This document shows positions 6,860-13,409 of a stretch of 21,956 nt of DNA, piece by piece; within the stretch, counting starts at the first letter, position 1, and each line of letters opens with the position of its first letter. The stretch is from an uncultured Emergencia sp. (GTDB taxonomy: Bacteria > Bacillota > Clostridia > Peptostreptococcales > Anaerovoracaceae), in the NCBI GenBank assembly GCA_937997955.1, contig CALLDR010000177.1, forward strand, positions 1 to 21,956, in the 5' to 3' direction. Below the pieces are notes generated by a model. The model did no database searches and had not been told where the DNA came from. It saw nothing but the letters and a program-made list of their open reading frames with translations. The translations under genes and the position numbers were made by a program.

Positions 6860-8053
6860 CTATAAAAGTCCTGTCTTTTCCAGGGCCTGGCGCAGATCTT
6901 CGATGATGTCCTCCACGTCTTCGATTCCCACGCTGAACCGGAAGAAGCCGTTGTGGAACTCCTCTGGATACAGGTACTGTCTCTCGTCGTCTTCACCGAG
7001 GAACACGATCAGGCTTTCATCGTGGCCCAGTGAAACGGCGGAAGTGATCACTCTCAAATGGCTGACAAAGCGATTGTGTGTATCGTGGTCCGCCCGCAGG
7101 CCAAAGGACATGACGCCGCCAAAGCCCGGCGACATCTGTTTTGCTGCCACCTCGTGCCCGGCAAAGCTTTCCAGGCCCGGATAGGCGACAAAGCTGACGC
7201 ATGGCTGCTGCTCCAGCCACTTTGCGACCTGAAGGGCGTTTTCGTTGTGCTGGCGCATCCGCAGCGGCAGAGTCACCGCGCCGCGCATGATCAGCCACGC
7301 GTTGAACGGACTGATGGTGCCTCCCAGATTGACCTGAGACTGCGCCCGGATCACGTCTAAATGCTCTTTTCTGCCGATGATCGCGCCGCCCATGGAGTCT
7401 CCATGGCCGTTGATGTACTTGGTCAGACTCTCTACCGTAAAGTCAGCGCCCAGCTCCAGAGGCCGCTGGTTAAATGGAGAAGCGAAGGTGTTGTCCACCG
7501 ACAGCAGCGCCCCGTTTTCGTGGGCGATATCCGCAATAGCGCAGATGTCAGAGATCATCAAAGTCGGATTGCCCGGCGTCTCAATGTGGATCAGCTTCGT
7601 CTCCGGCCTGATGACCTCGCGCACCGCCTCCGGATCGGTCGTATCTACGATGGTAGTTTCTACGTGAAACTTATTGTTCAAAAGCTCGTTGAGCAGCCGG
7701 TATACCGCGATATAGGTCACGCTGGAAAAGATCACGTGATCGCCGCTTTCCAGCAGGGCGAAAAACAATCCCGACAGGGCGGCCACGCCGCTGGCAAGGA
7801 CGATGCAGTCCTCTCCGCCTTCCAGCACCGCCAGCTTTTCCTGCAGATACTGCTGATTGGAACCGCCGTTGCGGGTGTACAGGTTCTTGCCCGCGCTGCT
7901 CCAATTCAGGTCGCTGGGATCGTAGGGCAGCTCATAGCTGTTTGCCATAGTGATCGGTCTCTTGATCGCTCCCGTTTCCCCGTCCACATCGTTTCCCGCA
8001 TGAACCGCTCTGGTCATGAAGCCAAATTCTTTTCCGTAAGTTCTCTTGCTCAT
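6860..8053 (-). CDS. Cys/Met-metabolism PLP enzyme (cystathionine gamma-synthase/lyase family)
   Basis: 397 aa. Fold-type I PLP enzyme of the trans-sulfuration family: YTRNGGSNQQ (59-68; phosphate-binding Tyr and Arg), LASGVAAL (86-93), SVTY (111-114), VDNTFASP (186-193; D187 pairs with the PLP nitrogen) and SLTKYINGHGDSMGG with Schiff-base Lys212. Members make or cleave cystathionine, or use O-acetylhomoserine or Met; the exact substrate cannot be read here. The open frame extends 30 codons further upstream, but ATG 8053 has an excellent AGAGG seven bases before it, and the extra residues (MKICYKNSKT...) do not look like family sequence. A consensus promoter lies about 100 bp upstream. It leads an operon with moeB and a rhodanese, which suggests sulfur released from or fed to this pathway is relayed by persulfide. 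Confidence 0.92.
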   Translation of the reverse strand: MSKRTYGKEFGFMTRAVHAGNDVDGETGAIKRPITMANSYELPYDPSDLNWSSAGKNLYTRNGGSNQQYLQEKLAVLEGGEDCIVLASGVAALSGLFFALLESGDHVIFSSVTYIAVYRLLNELLNNKFHVETTIVDTTDPEAVREVIRPETKLIHIETPGNPTLMISDICAIADIAHENGALLSVDNTFASPFNQRPLELGADFTVESLTKYINGHGDSMGGAIIGRKEHLDVIRAQSQVNLGGTISPFNAWLIMRGAVTLPLRMRQHNENALQVAKWLEQQPCVSFVAYPGLESFAGHEVAAKQMSPGFGGVMSFGLRADHDTHNRFVSHLRVITSAVSLGHDESLIVFLGEDDERQYLYPEEFHNGFFRFSVGIEDVEDIIEDLRQALEKTGLL

Positions 8054-8157
8054 ATGATTTCCTCTTATTTCCTCGATTCTGCCTCGCATTACGCCGTCGT
8101 CACGCTTTTGCGAAGTCTTGCTATTTTTATAACATATCTTCATACTGTTTTAATAGG

Positions 8158-8186
8158 ATTATATTCCAAATGCGGCCGCCTGTCAA
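8158..8186 (-). promoter_or_regulatory. perfect-consensus sigma-A promoter
   Basis: On the minus strand TTGACA (8186-8181), exactly 17 bp, then TATAAT (8163-8158). It would start transcription near 8151 and drive the PLP enzyme-moeB-rhodanese operon with a leader of about 98 nt. I saw no riboswitch fold in that leader, only a small CGC-AAAA-GCG hairpin. Such a perfect promoter suggests strong constitutive expression or tight control by a factor not visible here. Confidence 0.93.
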
Positions 8187-8344
8187 TAGGGAACTCTGCC
8201 CGGGGCAGATCCTACGCATGAAAGAGTGAACATCTGCAGACATGGTTCTTTTCTTTCTGAGATTTGTTATATCTTATAAGCCACTCCTGTTACAACTTTA
8301 TTACAGCATTTCAAACTTTATTATAGCACTTCATTAACTAGATA
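8187..8344. other. non-coding region with a 20-bp tandem duplication
   Basis: Lies between the PLP-enzyme promoter and the large repeat array. It contains two adjacent 20-bp units, starting AACTTTATTAYAGCA, at 8294-8313 and 8314-8333 (two differences). No gene was recognised on either strand. Confidence 0.7.
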
Positions 8345-8710
8345 GGTTTCGTATTGAGCCGAAATCTCCGTCGCTTTACGAAACAGTTGGCTTGGTTTCA
8401 GTCCGATGGGTTTCGTATTAAGCCGGAATCCCCGTCGCTTTACGAAACTATTGGCCGGATTCCAGCTGGATGGTTTCGTATTAAGCCGGAATCCCCGTCG
8501 TTTTACGAAACTGTTGGCCGGATTCCAGCTGGACGGTTTCGTATTAGGCCGGAATCCCCATCGCTTTACGAAACTGTTGGCCGGATTCCAGCTGGACGGT
8601 TTCGTATTAAGCCGGAATCCCCGTCGCTTTACGAAACTGTTGCCCTGGTTTCAGTCCGACGGGTTTCGTATTGAGCCGGAATCTCCATCGCTTTATGAAA
8701 CCCTTTTCTT
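8345..8710. repeat. six-copy 63/64-bp repeat array with inverted arms
   Basis: A 39-bp core begins at 8346, 8410, 8473, 8536, 8599 and 8663. Each core has inverted ends GTTTCGTA and TACGAAAC around a 23-bp middle containing GCCGGAATCC (a few copies vary). Spacing is 64, 63, 63, 63 and 64 bp. The linkers are of two kinds: the outer two contain TGGTTTCAGTCCGA, the three inner ones contain GGCCGGATTCCAGCTGG. GGATTCC of the inner linker is complementary to GGAATCC of the core, so alternative hairpins are possible. A partial arm (TACGAAACCC) lies at 8711-8720. Plus-strand frames read through it, but there is no ribosome binding site, the 64-bp units break the frame, and changes are not at third positions, so I judge it non-coding. 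Confidence 0.93.
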
Positions 8711-8752
8711 TACGAAACCCTCCCAACCCTTCTCTGGATCGCGTGGCTGTAG

Positions 8753-8783
8753 GGCAGATTAAAACATTTCTAAAGAATCTGCC
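8753..8783 (-). terminator. inverted repeat downstream of the PyrK-like gene, possible weak terminator
   Basis: GGCAGATT (8753-8760) and AATCTGCC (8776-8783) form an 8-bp stem with a 15-nt loop, 12 nt after the stop of the minus-strand gene. No T-run follows on either strand, so terminator function is uncertain. Confidence 0.4.
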
Positions 8784-8795
8784 TTCCTCCCGCGC

Positions 8796-9869
8796 CTACA
8801 CCTGCGCCTTACACTGCCGGATCAGATGTCCCTGTTCATCTACATAGGTGCAGGCCCCGCAGACACCTTCCCCGCAGCACATATTTCCCTCCGTGGGCCT
8901 TACGACATTTGGACCGAAAGCCTTCTGGATCCTGCGAACATAATACGGCGAGGTCAAAGCGAAAATATTTCGCACAGTCTGCCCGTCCCGACAAGGCTCA
9001 TCATCTGTGCAATCCGCGCTGTCCGTCCAAACTTCCCTGTCCTTACCGGCCTTCCTGGACGTTCCATCTGGCCAAGCTTCTCTGTCCATCCAAGCTTCTC
9101 CGCCCGTCCGAGCTTCTACGTCCCGCCATGGCGTTCCATCTCTCCAAACTGCTCCATCTGGCCAGAGACCCTCCCTCGCGAATTGCCGGATATGAACCGC
9201 CTCAGCCGGAAGATCTCCGAAATAATCCAGAAAGAAGTCCTGACCCACTTTGTCCAGATCCACATAGAGGCGCGGGTTCGGCAGCTTGGCGGCATACCGG
9301 CTTCCGCCGTCCAGAAAGTTCCGCAGGGGAGCTATGGCGATGCCCTTGGCGAAGATCACCGTTTCCCTGCAGTCCTCCCGCAGACCGGACAGTCCCGACA
9401 GCGCGTTGTAATAGACGCCCCGCACGCACAGCTGCTCTGTCTCTGCCAGCAGACCGGCGCTCTTCGGGCCGCAGCTGCAGATGCCCAGATGGAGCAGGCC
9501 TTTGTCCGGTTCCGATTTCAATACGGATACCGGCATGCCGTACCACCTGTCAGCCGACGGCGCCTTCGCGAACACGTACGCCCCCGCGGTCTGCGCCTTT
9601 TGACAGAAGCCCCGGTCCGCCCGCAGAACAAAAACGCGAAAGCCTTCGCTGTAAACCCTGATGTCCTCAACGGCCAGCAGTCTCTCCTGCCTGCCTTTGA
9701 TCAGGCGGCGGCCGTTTTGCTCATACAGCGTATAGATGCAGGTTCCCTGCCAGCCGCAGTTCTGACAGCTTCCGCCGGAGAGCCTGCCGCAGACCAGGCA
9801 GCTGCCCGCCTCCGCCAGAGCGCACGGACAGTTCTCTCTGCCCGCGTCGATGCACCTGTTATTTCCCAT
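8796..9869 (-). CDS. PyrK-like FAD/NAD-binding [2Fe-2S] protein with Cys-rich N-terminus
   Basis: 357 aa from ATG 9869. The Cys-rich start (NRCIDAG..NCPCALAEAGSCLVCG....CQNCGWQGTC) is known from clostridial 'sulfide/dihydroorotate dehydrogenase-like' FAD/NAD-binding proteins. The centre resembles ferredoxin-NADP reductase-type folds: WYGMPVSVLK (flavin region) and FAKGIAIAPLRNFL (the GxGxAPLR nucleotide-binding segment). The C-terminus CCGEGVCGACTY plus a later Cys resembles the PyrK [2Fe-2S] site. Probable role: cytoplasmic electron transfer between NAD(P)H and an unknown partner. About 60 residues (around 236-298, counting from an upstream GTG) are a repetitive Trp/Asp/Gly insertion. The upstream GTG at 9875 is less likely than ATG 9869, which has AAGGGG seven bases away. 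Its start overlaps the end of the carboxypeptidase gene by 11 nt, indicating coupling. Partner and reaction are not known. Confidence 0.78.
   Translation of the reverse strand: MGNNRCIDAGRENCPCALAEAGSCLVCGRLSGGSCQNCGWQGTCIYTLYEQNGRRLIKGRQERLLAVEDIRVYSEGFRVFVLRADRGFCQKAQTAGAYVFAKAPSADRWYGMPVSVLKSEPDKGLLHLGICSCGPKSAGLLAETEQLCVRGVYYNALSGLSGLREDCRETVIFAKGIAIAPLRNFLDGGSRYAAKLPNPRLYVDLDKVGQDFFLDYFGDLPAEAVHIRQFAREGLWPDGAVWRDGTPWRDVEARTGGEAWMDREAWPDGTSRKAGKDREVWTDSADCTDDEPCRDGQTVRNIFALTSPYYVRRIQKAFGPNVVRPTEGNMCCGEGVCGACTYVDEQGHLIRQCKAQV
8982..9170. repeat. degenerate coding minisatellite inside the PyrK-like gene
   Basis: This stretch encodes a low-complexity segment with repeated W-x-D units (LWPDG, VWRDG, PWRDV, AWMDR, AWPDG, VWTDS). 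At DNA level, imperfect copies of AGAAGCTTGG and CCAGATGGAACG recur. It is in frame and lies in the nucleotide-binding half of the protein, after AVHIRQFAREG and before QTVRNIFALTSPYYVRRIQK. Relatives usually join these flanks directly, as far as I recall. Confidence 0.75.
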
Positions 9870-10707
9870 TGTCACACCCCTTTACCTCATATCCGTAGTC
9901 CATCAAAGCGTAGGCATCGTTGAACCAGTTGCCGTCGGCCAGAACGACACAGATCAGACTTTCTCCCTGCCTGCTGGAAGACGCCACCAGCGTCCTTCCG
10001 CTCATCTTGGTAAAGCCGATCTTGATGCCCGTAGCGCCGTCATATTGGAATACGGTCTTATTTTTATTGTAGTACTCCTTCCAGGATTTTGTCTTTACGA
10101 TCTGCTGAAAGGTTTTATTCTTCATAGCCTGCTGCGCGATCTTCGCCAGATCTCTTGCCGTGGTATAGTGATTCTCGTCAAAAAGCCCGCTGGGATTGAC
10201 GAAGTGGGTTCCCGTGCAGCCCAGTTCCTCAGCCCGCTCATTCATCAGCTGGACAAAGTGGTCCACGTTGCCGCCCATGGTTGCCGCCAGAGCCGTGGCC
10301 CCATCGTTGCCGGACCGGAGCATGACCCCGTAAAGCAGCTCCTCAATGGTCATCTTATCCCCCTTTTTCAGGTACAGCGACGACCCTTCCACTCCCACAG
10401 CCTCCTCCGGGATCACCACCTTCTGCTTGATGTCCGCGCCGACCTCCTCACAAATCTCCAGAGTCAGCATGGCCGTCATGATCTTGGTGGTGCTGGCAGG
10501 ATATCCCTTTTCGTCAGCGTTTTTCTCAAACAGCACTTCCCCGGTCTTTCCATCGATCAAAATGGCCTGCTTGGCGCTGACCGTAGGCGGCTGAGGCAGG
10601 CTTTCCGCGGACGCGGTCTGTCCCGCCGGTTCAGCCATGTAGCCGTAGATCATCAGGCCGAGAACAAAAGCCGCAATGATGCAAATGACAATCAAAATCT
10701 TTTTCAT
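9859..10707 (-). CDS. D-alanyl-D-alanine carboxypeptidase (S11, PBP5/DacF-like), short form
   Basis: 282 aa. An N-terminal hydrophobic segment (about 4-23) is a signal or membrane anchor, so the enzyme acts outside the membrane on peptidoglycan stem peptides. Catalytic motifs of the penicillin-recognising fold: SxxK S72-T-T-K75 within YPASTTKIMTAM; SxN S132-G-N134 within VMLRSGNDG; and the third motif GIKIGFT with K229-I-G231 where KTG is usual. The protein ends soon after this motif, lacking the C-terminal beta domain and amphipathic anchor of classic PBP5. Removal of the terminal D-Ala limits cross-linking. The ATG at 10707 is preceded by GGGGG about 8 nt away. It overlaps the following PyrK-like gene by 11 nt. 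Confidence 0.9.
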   Translation of the reverse strand: MKKILIVICIIAAFVLGLMIYGYMAEPAGQTASAESLPQPPTVSAKQAILIDGKTGEVLFEKNADEKGYPASTTKIMTAMLTLEICEEVGADIKQKVVIPEEAVGVEGSSLYLKKGDKMTIEELLYGVMLRSGNDGATALAATMGGNVDHFVQLMNERAEELGCTGTHFVNPSGLFDENHYTTARDLAKIAQQAMKNKTFQQIVKTKSWKEYYNKNKTVFQYDGATGIKIGFTKMSGRTLVASSSRQGESLICVVLADGNWFNDAYALMDYGYEVKGCDNGK

Positions 10708-10766
10708 ACATTAAAAAATCCCCCATACCAGTGTATTGGCAGGGAGAAAAAATATGACTGCCGCCT

Positions 10767-10795
10767 TTGACTTTTGCCCTGGGCAGAGGTACAAT
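10767..10795 (+). promoter_or_regulatory. sigma-A promoter of ridA
   Basis: TTGACT (10767-10772, 5/6), a 17-bp spacer and TACAAT (10790-10795, 5/6), with predicted start near 10802. An AAAGGAGG then lies seven bases before the ridA ATG. This promoter diverges from the carboxypeptidase gene. Confidence 0.85.
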
Positions 10796-10843
10796 AAGCC
10801 TGTATCATATCAACAATAAGGCTATATCAAAGGAGGATAAATT

Positions 10844-11224
10844 ATGAGAACCATCATCGCAACAGACAAAGCGCCCGCCGCCATCGGCCCTTACGCGCAG
10901 GCCAACGCGGCAGGAGATTTCATCTTCACATCCGGTCAGATCCCTCTGGACCCTGCCACCGGCAAGCTGGTCGAGGGCGAGATCGAGGAGCAGACCCGTC
11001 AGGTCTTCGCCAATCTGAAAGCCATTCTGGAAGAGGCCGGCTCCGGCCTGGACAAGGTCATCAAGACCACCTGCTTCATGGCGGATCTGGGAGATTTCGC
11101 CCGCATGAACCAGGTATACGCGGAATACTTTCCTGACGGCGTATATCCGTCCCGCTCCGCTTTCCAGGTAGGCGCTCTGCCGATGGGCGCGCGTCTGGAG
11201 ATCGAAGCCATCGCCATCAAATAA
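10844..11224 (+). CDS. ridA: RidA-family enamine/imine deaminase
   Basis: 126 aa, the full family length. RidA hydrolyses reactive enamines and imines such as 2-aminoacrylate formed by PLP dehydratases, protecting PLP enzymes. Visible signatures: IGPYAQA near the N-terminus (Y17), FIFTSGQIPLDP, and the C-terminal PSRSAFQVGALPMGARLEIEAIA with the key Arg at 104. The start has a very strong AAAGGAGG site. It is the only clear plus-strand protein gene in the window and has its own promoter, so it is monocistronic. The nearby PLP enzyme gene is a plausible source of its substrates, but that link is inference. Confidence 0.97.
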   Translation: MRTIIATDKAPAAIGPYAQANAAGDFIFTSGQIPLDPATGKLVEGEIEEQTRQVFANLKAILEEAGSGLDKVIKTTCFMADLGDFARMNQVYAEYFPDGVYPSRSAFQVGALPMGARLEIEAIAIK

Positions 11225-11311
11225 GGACAGGAAGGCCAGGCGTGCGGCAAGGCCAGGCTGCGCAACACGCAGCGGCGCAGACGAAAGAAAGTCTGCGCGT
11301 CCCAAACGCGT

Positions 11312-11461
11312 CATCAAAGGGCGTCAGCGAGCATCACATCAAAGGGTATCAGCGGGCATCGCATCAAAGGGTGTCATCGGGCATCGCATCAAAGGACGTC
11401 AGCGGATATCACATCAAAAGGCGTCAGCAGGCATCGCATCAAAAGGCGTCAAAGGGAATCA
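11312..11461. repeat. 25-bp tandem repeat, six units
   Basis: Units begin CATCAAAGG or CATCAAAAGG at 11312, 11337, 11362, 11387, 11412 and 11437, exactly 25 bp apart. The first five share CATCAAARGG, then mostly GTCAGCGGGCATC; the last is degenerate after position 15. The array fills the gap between ridA and rsmJ, touching the rsmJ stop codon. A plus-strand frame runs through it without a ribosome binding site. The 11225-11311 stretch before it has no recognised gene or clear terminator. Confidence 0.95.
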
Positions 11462-12166
11462 ACGGTCCTGCGGCCTCGGAAATACTAGGCAATCATAGCG
11501 GACGGCTTTCCCGCCAAGGGAATAGGACGGTTTCATCCCCGCCAGATAAGGCCCCTTCGCCGGCCGCTTGATCACGATCTTCCGCGGCCCGGCCGCCATC
11601 GCCGCCCGTACCAGCGCTTCCTCGTCCGTACAAGGCTGTTCCAGCTGCTGCAGCAACTGGAATTTCTTTTTGATCAAAGCGCTTTTCTGCCGCGCGGGAA
11701 ACATGGGGTCCAGCAGGATCACGTCAGGCGGCGCGTCCAGCTTTGTCAGCGCCGTCACGCTGTCCTCTTCAAAGAGCTCCATCCTGCTCACGGCATCGGC
11801 CAGCTCCGGGATCTCCGCCGCCCGGCGCAGAGCGTCCCGCAGCAGCGCCGCGATCACCGGGTCGTATTCGTAAAGCCGCACAGAAAACCCAGCCGCGGCC
11901 AGCAAAAGAGAATCCTCCCCCAGGCCGGCCGTAGCGTCGACAGCGGTCAGCCCGCCGGCAGCGCCGGCCCCTTTGATCTTCGCCGCCCGGACCAGAAGCT
12001 TTCCCTGCAGATTGCCGGGTCTGAGCCGGGGCAGCATCCGGGTGAAGTCGCCCCTCAGCTCCAGCCTTCCGTCCGTCAGCGTCAGGCCGTCTTCGTCCTG
12101 CCGCAGCGACAATCCAGACTGCGTCCCGTCGTATTTTTTCAGCAAATCCTTTTCCTTCGTTGACAT
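11459..12166 (-). CDS. rsmJ: 16S rRNA m2G1516 methyltransferase RsmJ family
   Basis: 235 aa, class I SAM-dependent methyltransferase. SAM motif I is VDATAGLGEDSLLLAAAG. The RsmJ hallmark is PPDVILLDPMFPARQKSALIKKK, and the end carries RKIVIKRPAKGP and a YDCLVF strand. RsmJ methylates guanosine 1516 (E. coli numbering) of 16S rRNA in the small subunit. The first 60 residues differ from gammaproteobacterial RsmJ, as expected for Firmicutes. Two ATGs are adjacent (12169 and 12166); only the second leaves a usable distance to GAGGGGG, so it is chosen. The gene sits between two minisatellites, the 25-bp one at its 3' end and a 12-bp one upstream of its ribosome binding site. Confidence 0.9.
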   Translation of the reverse strand: MSTKEKDLLKKYDGTQSGLSLRQDEDGLTLTDGRLELRGDFTRMLPRLRPGNLQGKLLVRAAKIKGAGAAGGLTAVDATAGLGEDSLLLAAAGFSVRLYEYDPVIAALLRDALRRAAEIPELADAVSRMELFEEDSVTALTKLDAPPDVILLDPMFPARQKSALIKKKFQLLQQLEQPCTDEEALVRAAMAAGPRKIVIKRPAKGPYLAGMKPSYSLGGKAVRYDCLVFPRPQDR

Positions 12167-12179
12167 CATGCCCCCTCAG

Positions 12180-12239
12180 AGAATTTATCAAAGAATTTCT
12201 CAGAGAATTTCTTAAAAAACTTCTTAAAAAATTTTTATC
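12180..12239. repeat. 12-bp tandem repeat, five degenerate units
   Basis: AT-rich units at 12180, 12192, 12204, 12216 and 12228, of the form AGAATTTCTYAA becoming AAAACTTCTTAA and AAAATTTTTATC. The array occupies the gap between the telA stop and the rsmJ ribosome binding site. No function is evident. Confidence 0.8.
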
Positions 12240-12245
12240 AATGCG

Positions 12246-13409
12246 TCAGCGCGCCGCCGTCATGGACTGGAGCATCTTCTCCTTCAGCTCCGTTTCCAGC
12301 CTGGTGATCTCAGCTTCCGCTTCCCTGCGCTTGCGCCTTCCCTCTTCCTGTATGCGCACAACCTCGTCCAGGGTGGAGATCAGATTCTGATTGGTAGCTT
12401 TCAGGGTTTCCATATCCACGATCCCCCGCTCCGACTCCTTTGCCGTCTCCACCGTGGCCGTCTTCAGCGTCTCCGCGTTCTTCTTCAGCAGTTGGTTAGT
12501 CATATCTGTGACTTCCCGCTGGGCCTTTGCCGCCTGAGCGGAGTGGGCCACGCCCAGGGCCAGAACCATCTGGCTCTTCCACAGCGGTATGGTGTTCACC
12601 AGCGTAGACTGAATCTTTTCCGTCATCACCGTGTCGCTGCCCTGTACCATTCTGATCTGCGGCGCCGTCTGGATGGAGATCATTCTGGTCAGTTCCAGAT
12701 CGTGGATCTTCTTCTCAAAACGTTCGCACATAGAATCCAGATCCCGAGCGGCCTGGGCGTCATCAGGCAGTCCCGAACGCTGGGCTCTGGAGACCAAAGC
12801 CTGCAGCTCTCCTTCCCGGACCTCCTGCAGCTTCTTTTTTCCGGCGACGATGTACATGGTCAGCTCCTTATAATAGGTCCGGTTCAAGTCATACATCTTG
12901 TCCAATAACGCGATATCCTTCATCAGCTGAACCTGATGGTCCTCCAGCGCCTTGCAGATCTGGTCGATATTGGTTTCCGCTTTCGCGTATTTGATCTTCA
13001 GATTCTGGATCTTGTTTCCCTGCTTTTTGAAAAAGCCCAGAAAGCCCTTTCCTTCCTCTTCATCAAAATGCTTCAGCTCCGAGACTACGCTGCTGAGCAG
13101 ATTACCGATCTCTCCCAGATCCTTTGTCCTTACATTCTCAAGGGCAGATTCGGAAAAGTCCGCCATCTTTTTCTGCGTTCCTGCTCCGTACTGCAAAATC
13201 ACGGACGAATCGGTCAGATCGATCTGCTCCGCGAACTGGTCTGCCATGCGCCGCTCTTCCTCTGAAAGAGCGCTTTCCTCCATGGACGGGGTCTCTCCGT
13301 TCTCCCGCGTCTCATCTGTCCCGGCCTGCAGCTCTGCCTCGGCCACCTCTTTGAGCGGGTCCAGGGTCAATACCGGCGCCGTCTGCATATCCTTCAAAAC
13401 ATCTGTCAT
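12246..13409 (-). CDS. telA: TelA/YaaN-family protein (toxic anion resistance family)
   Basis: 387 aa, the usual size of the TelA family. After a variable acidic N-terminus (to about 60) the protein is mostly helical and charged, with the recognisable core GFFKKQGNKIQNLKIKYAKA, LMKDIALLDKMYDLNRTYYK, TAPQIRMVQGSD, IPLWKSQMVLALG and a terminal coiled coil (EEGRRKRREAEAEITRLETE). Members have been linked to tellurite resistance and cell-envelope stress, but the biochemical role is unknown; it is cytoplasmic with no membrane segment. Its ATG overlaps the xpaC stop (ATGA), and GGGAGG lies just upstream. The xpaC-telA pair is conserved in Firmicutes (B. subtilis yaaN context), implying the products act together. 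Confidence 0.93.
   Translation of the reverse strand: MTDVLKDMQTAPVLTLDPLKEVAEAELQAGTDETRENGETPSMEESALSEEERRMADQFAEQIDLTDSSVILQYGAGTQKKMADFSESALENVRTKDLGEIGNLLSSVVSELKHFDEEEGKGFLGFFKKQGNKIQNLKIKYAKAETNIDQICKALEDHQVQLMKDIALLDKMYDLNRTYYKELTMYIVAGKKKLQEVREGELQALVSRAQRSGLPDDAQAARDLDSMCERFEKKIHDLELTRMISIQTAPQIRMVQGSDTVMTEKIQSTLVNTIPLWKSQMVLALGVAHSAQAAKAQREVTDMTNQLLKKNAETLKTATVETAKESERGIVDMETLKATNQNLISTLDEVVRIQEEGRRKRREAEAEITRLETELKEKMLQSMTAAR

Noticed and set aside
8054..8143. N-terminal extension of the PLP enzyme
   Set aside because: The extra residues do not resemble family members, and a clear AGAGG lies before the ATG at 8053.
8054..8151. Riboswitch (SAM or T-box) in the leader of the PLP-enzyme operon
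   Set aside because: The leader is about 98 nt with only a small hairpin and no T-box, SAM-box core or terminator structure.
8345..8710. CRISPR array
   Set aside because: The intervening sequences are near-identical instead of unique, the 39-bp units end in inverted arms, and nothing resembles the handle of the proposed crRNA-like gene. It is a tandem repeat.
8354..8762. Repetitive plus-strand protein-coding gene
   Set aside because: Two frames stay open only because 63 is divisible by three. There is no ribosome binding site, two units are 64 bp, and the differences between copies change amino acids freely.
11242..11571. Plus-strand gene through the 25-bp repeats
   Set aside because: The open frame arises from the repeats and from the antisense of rsmJ; no ribosome binding site is present.
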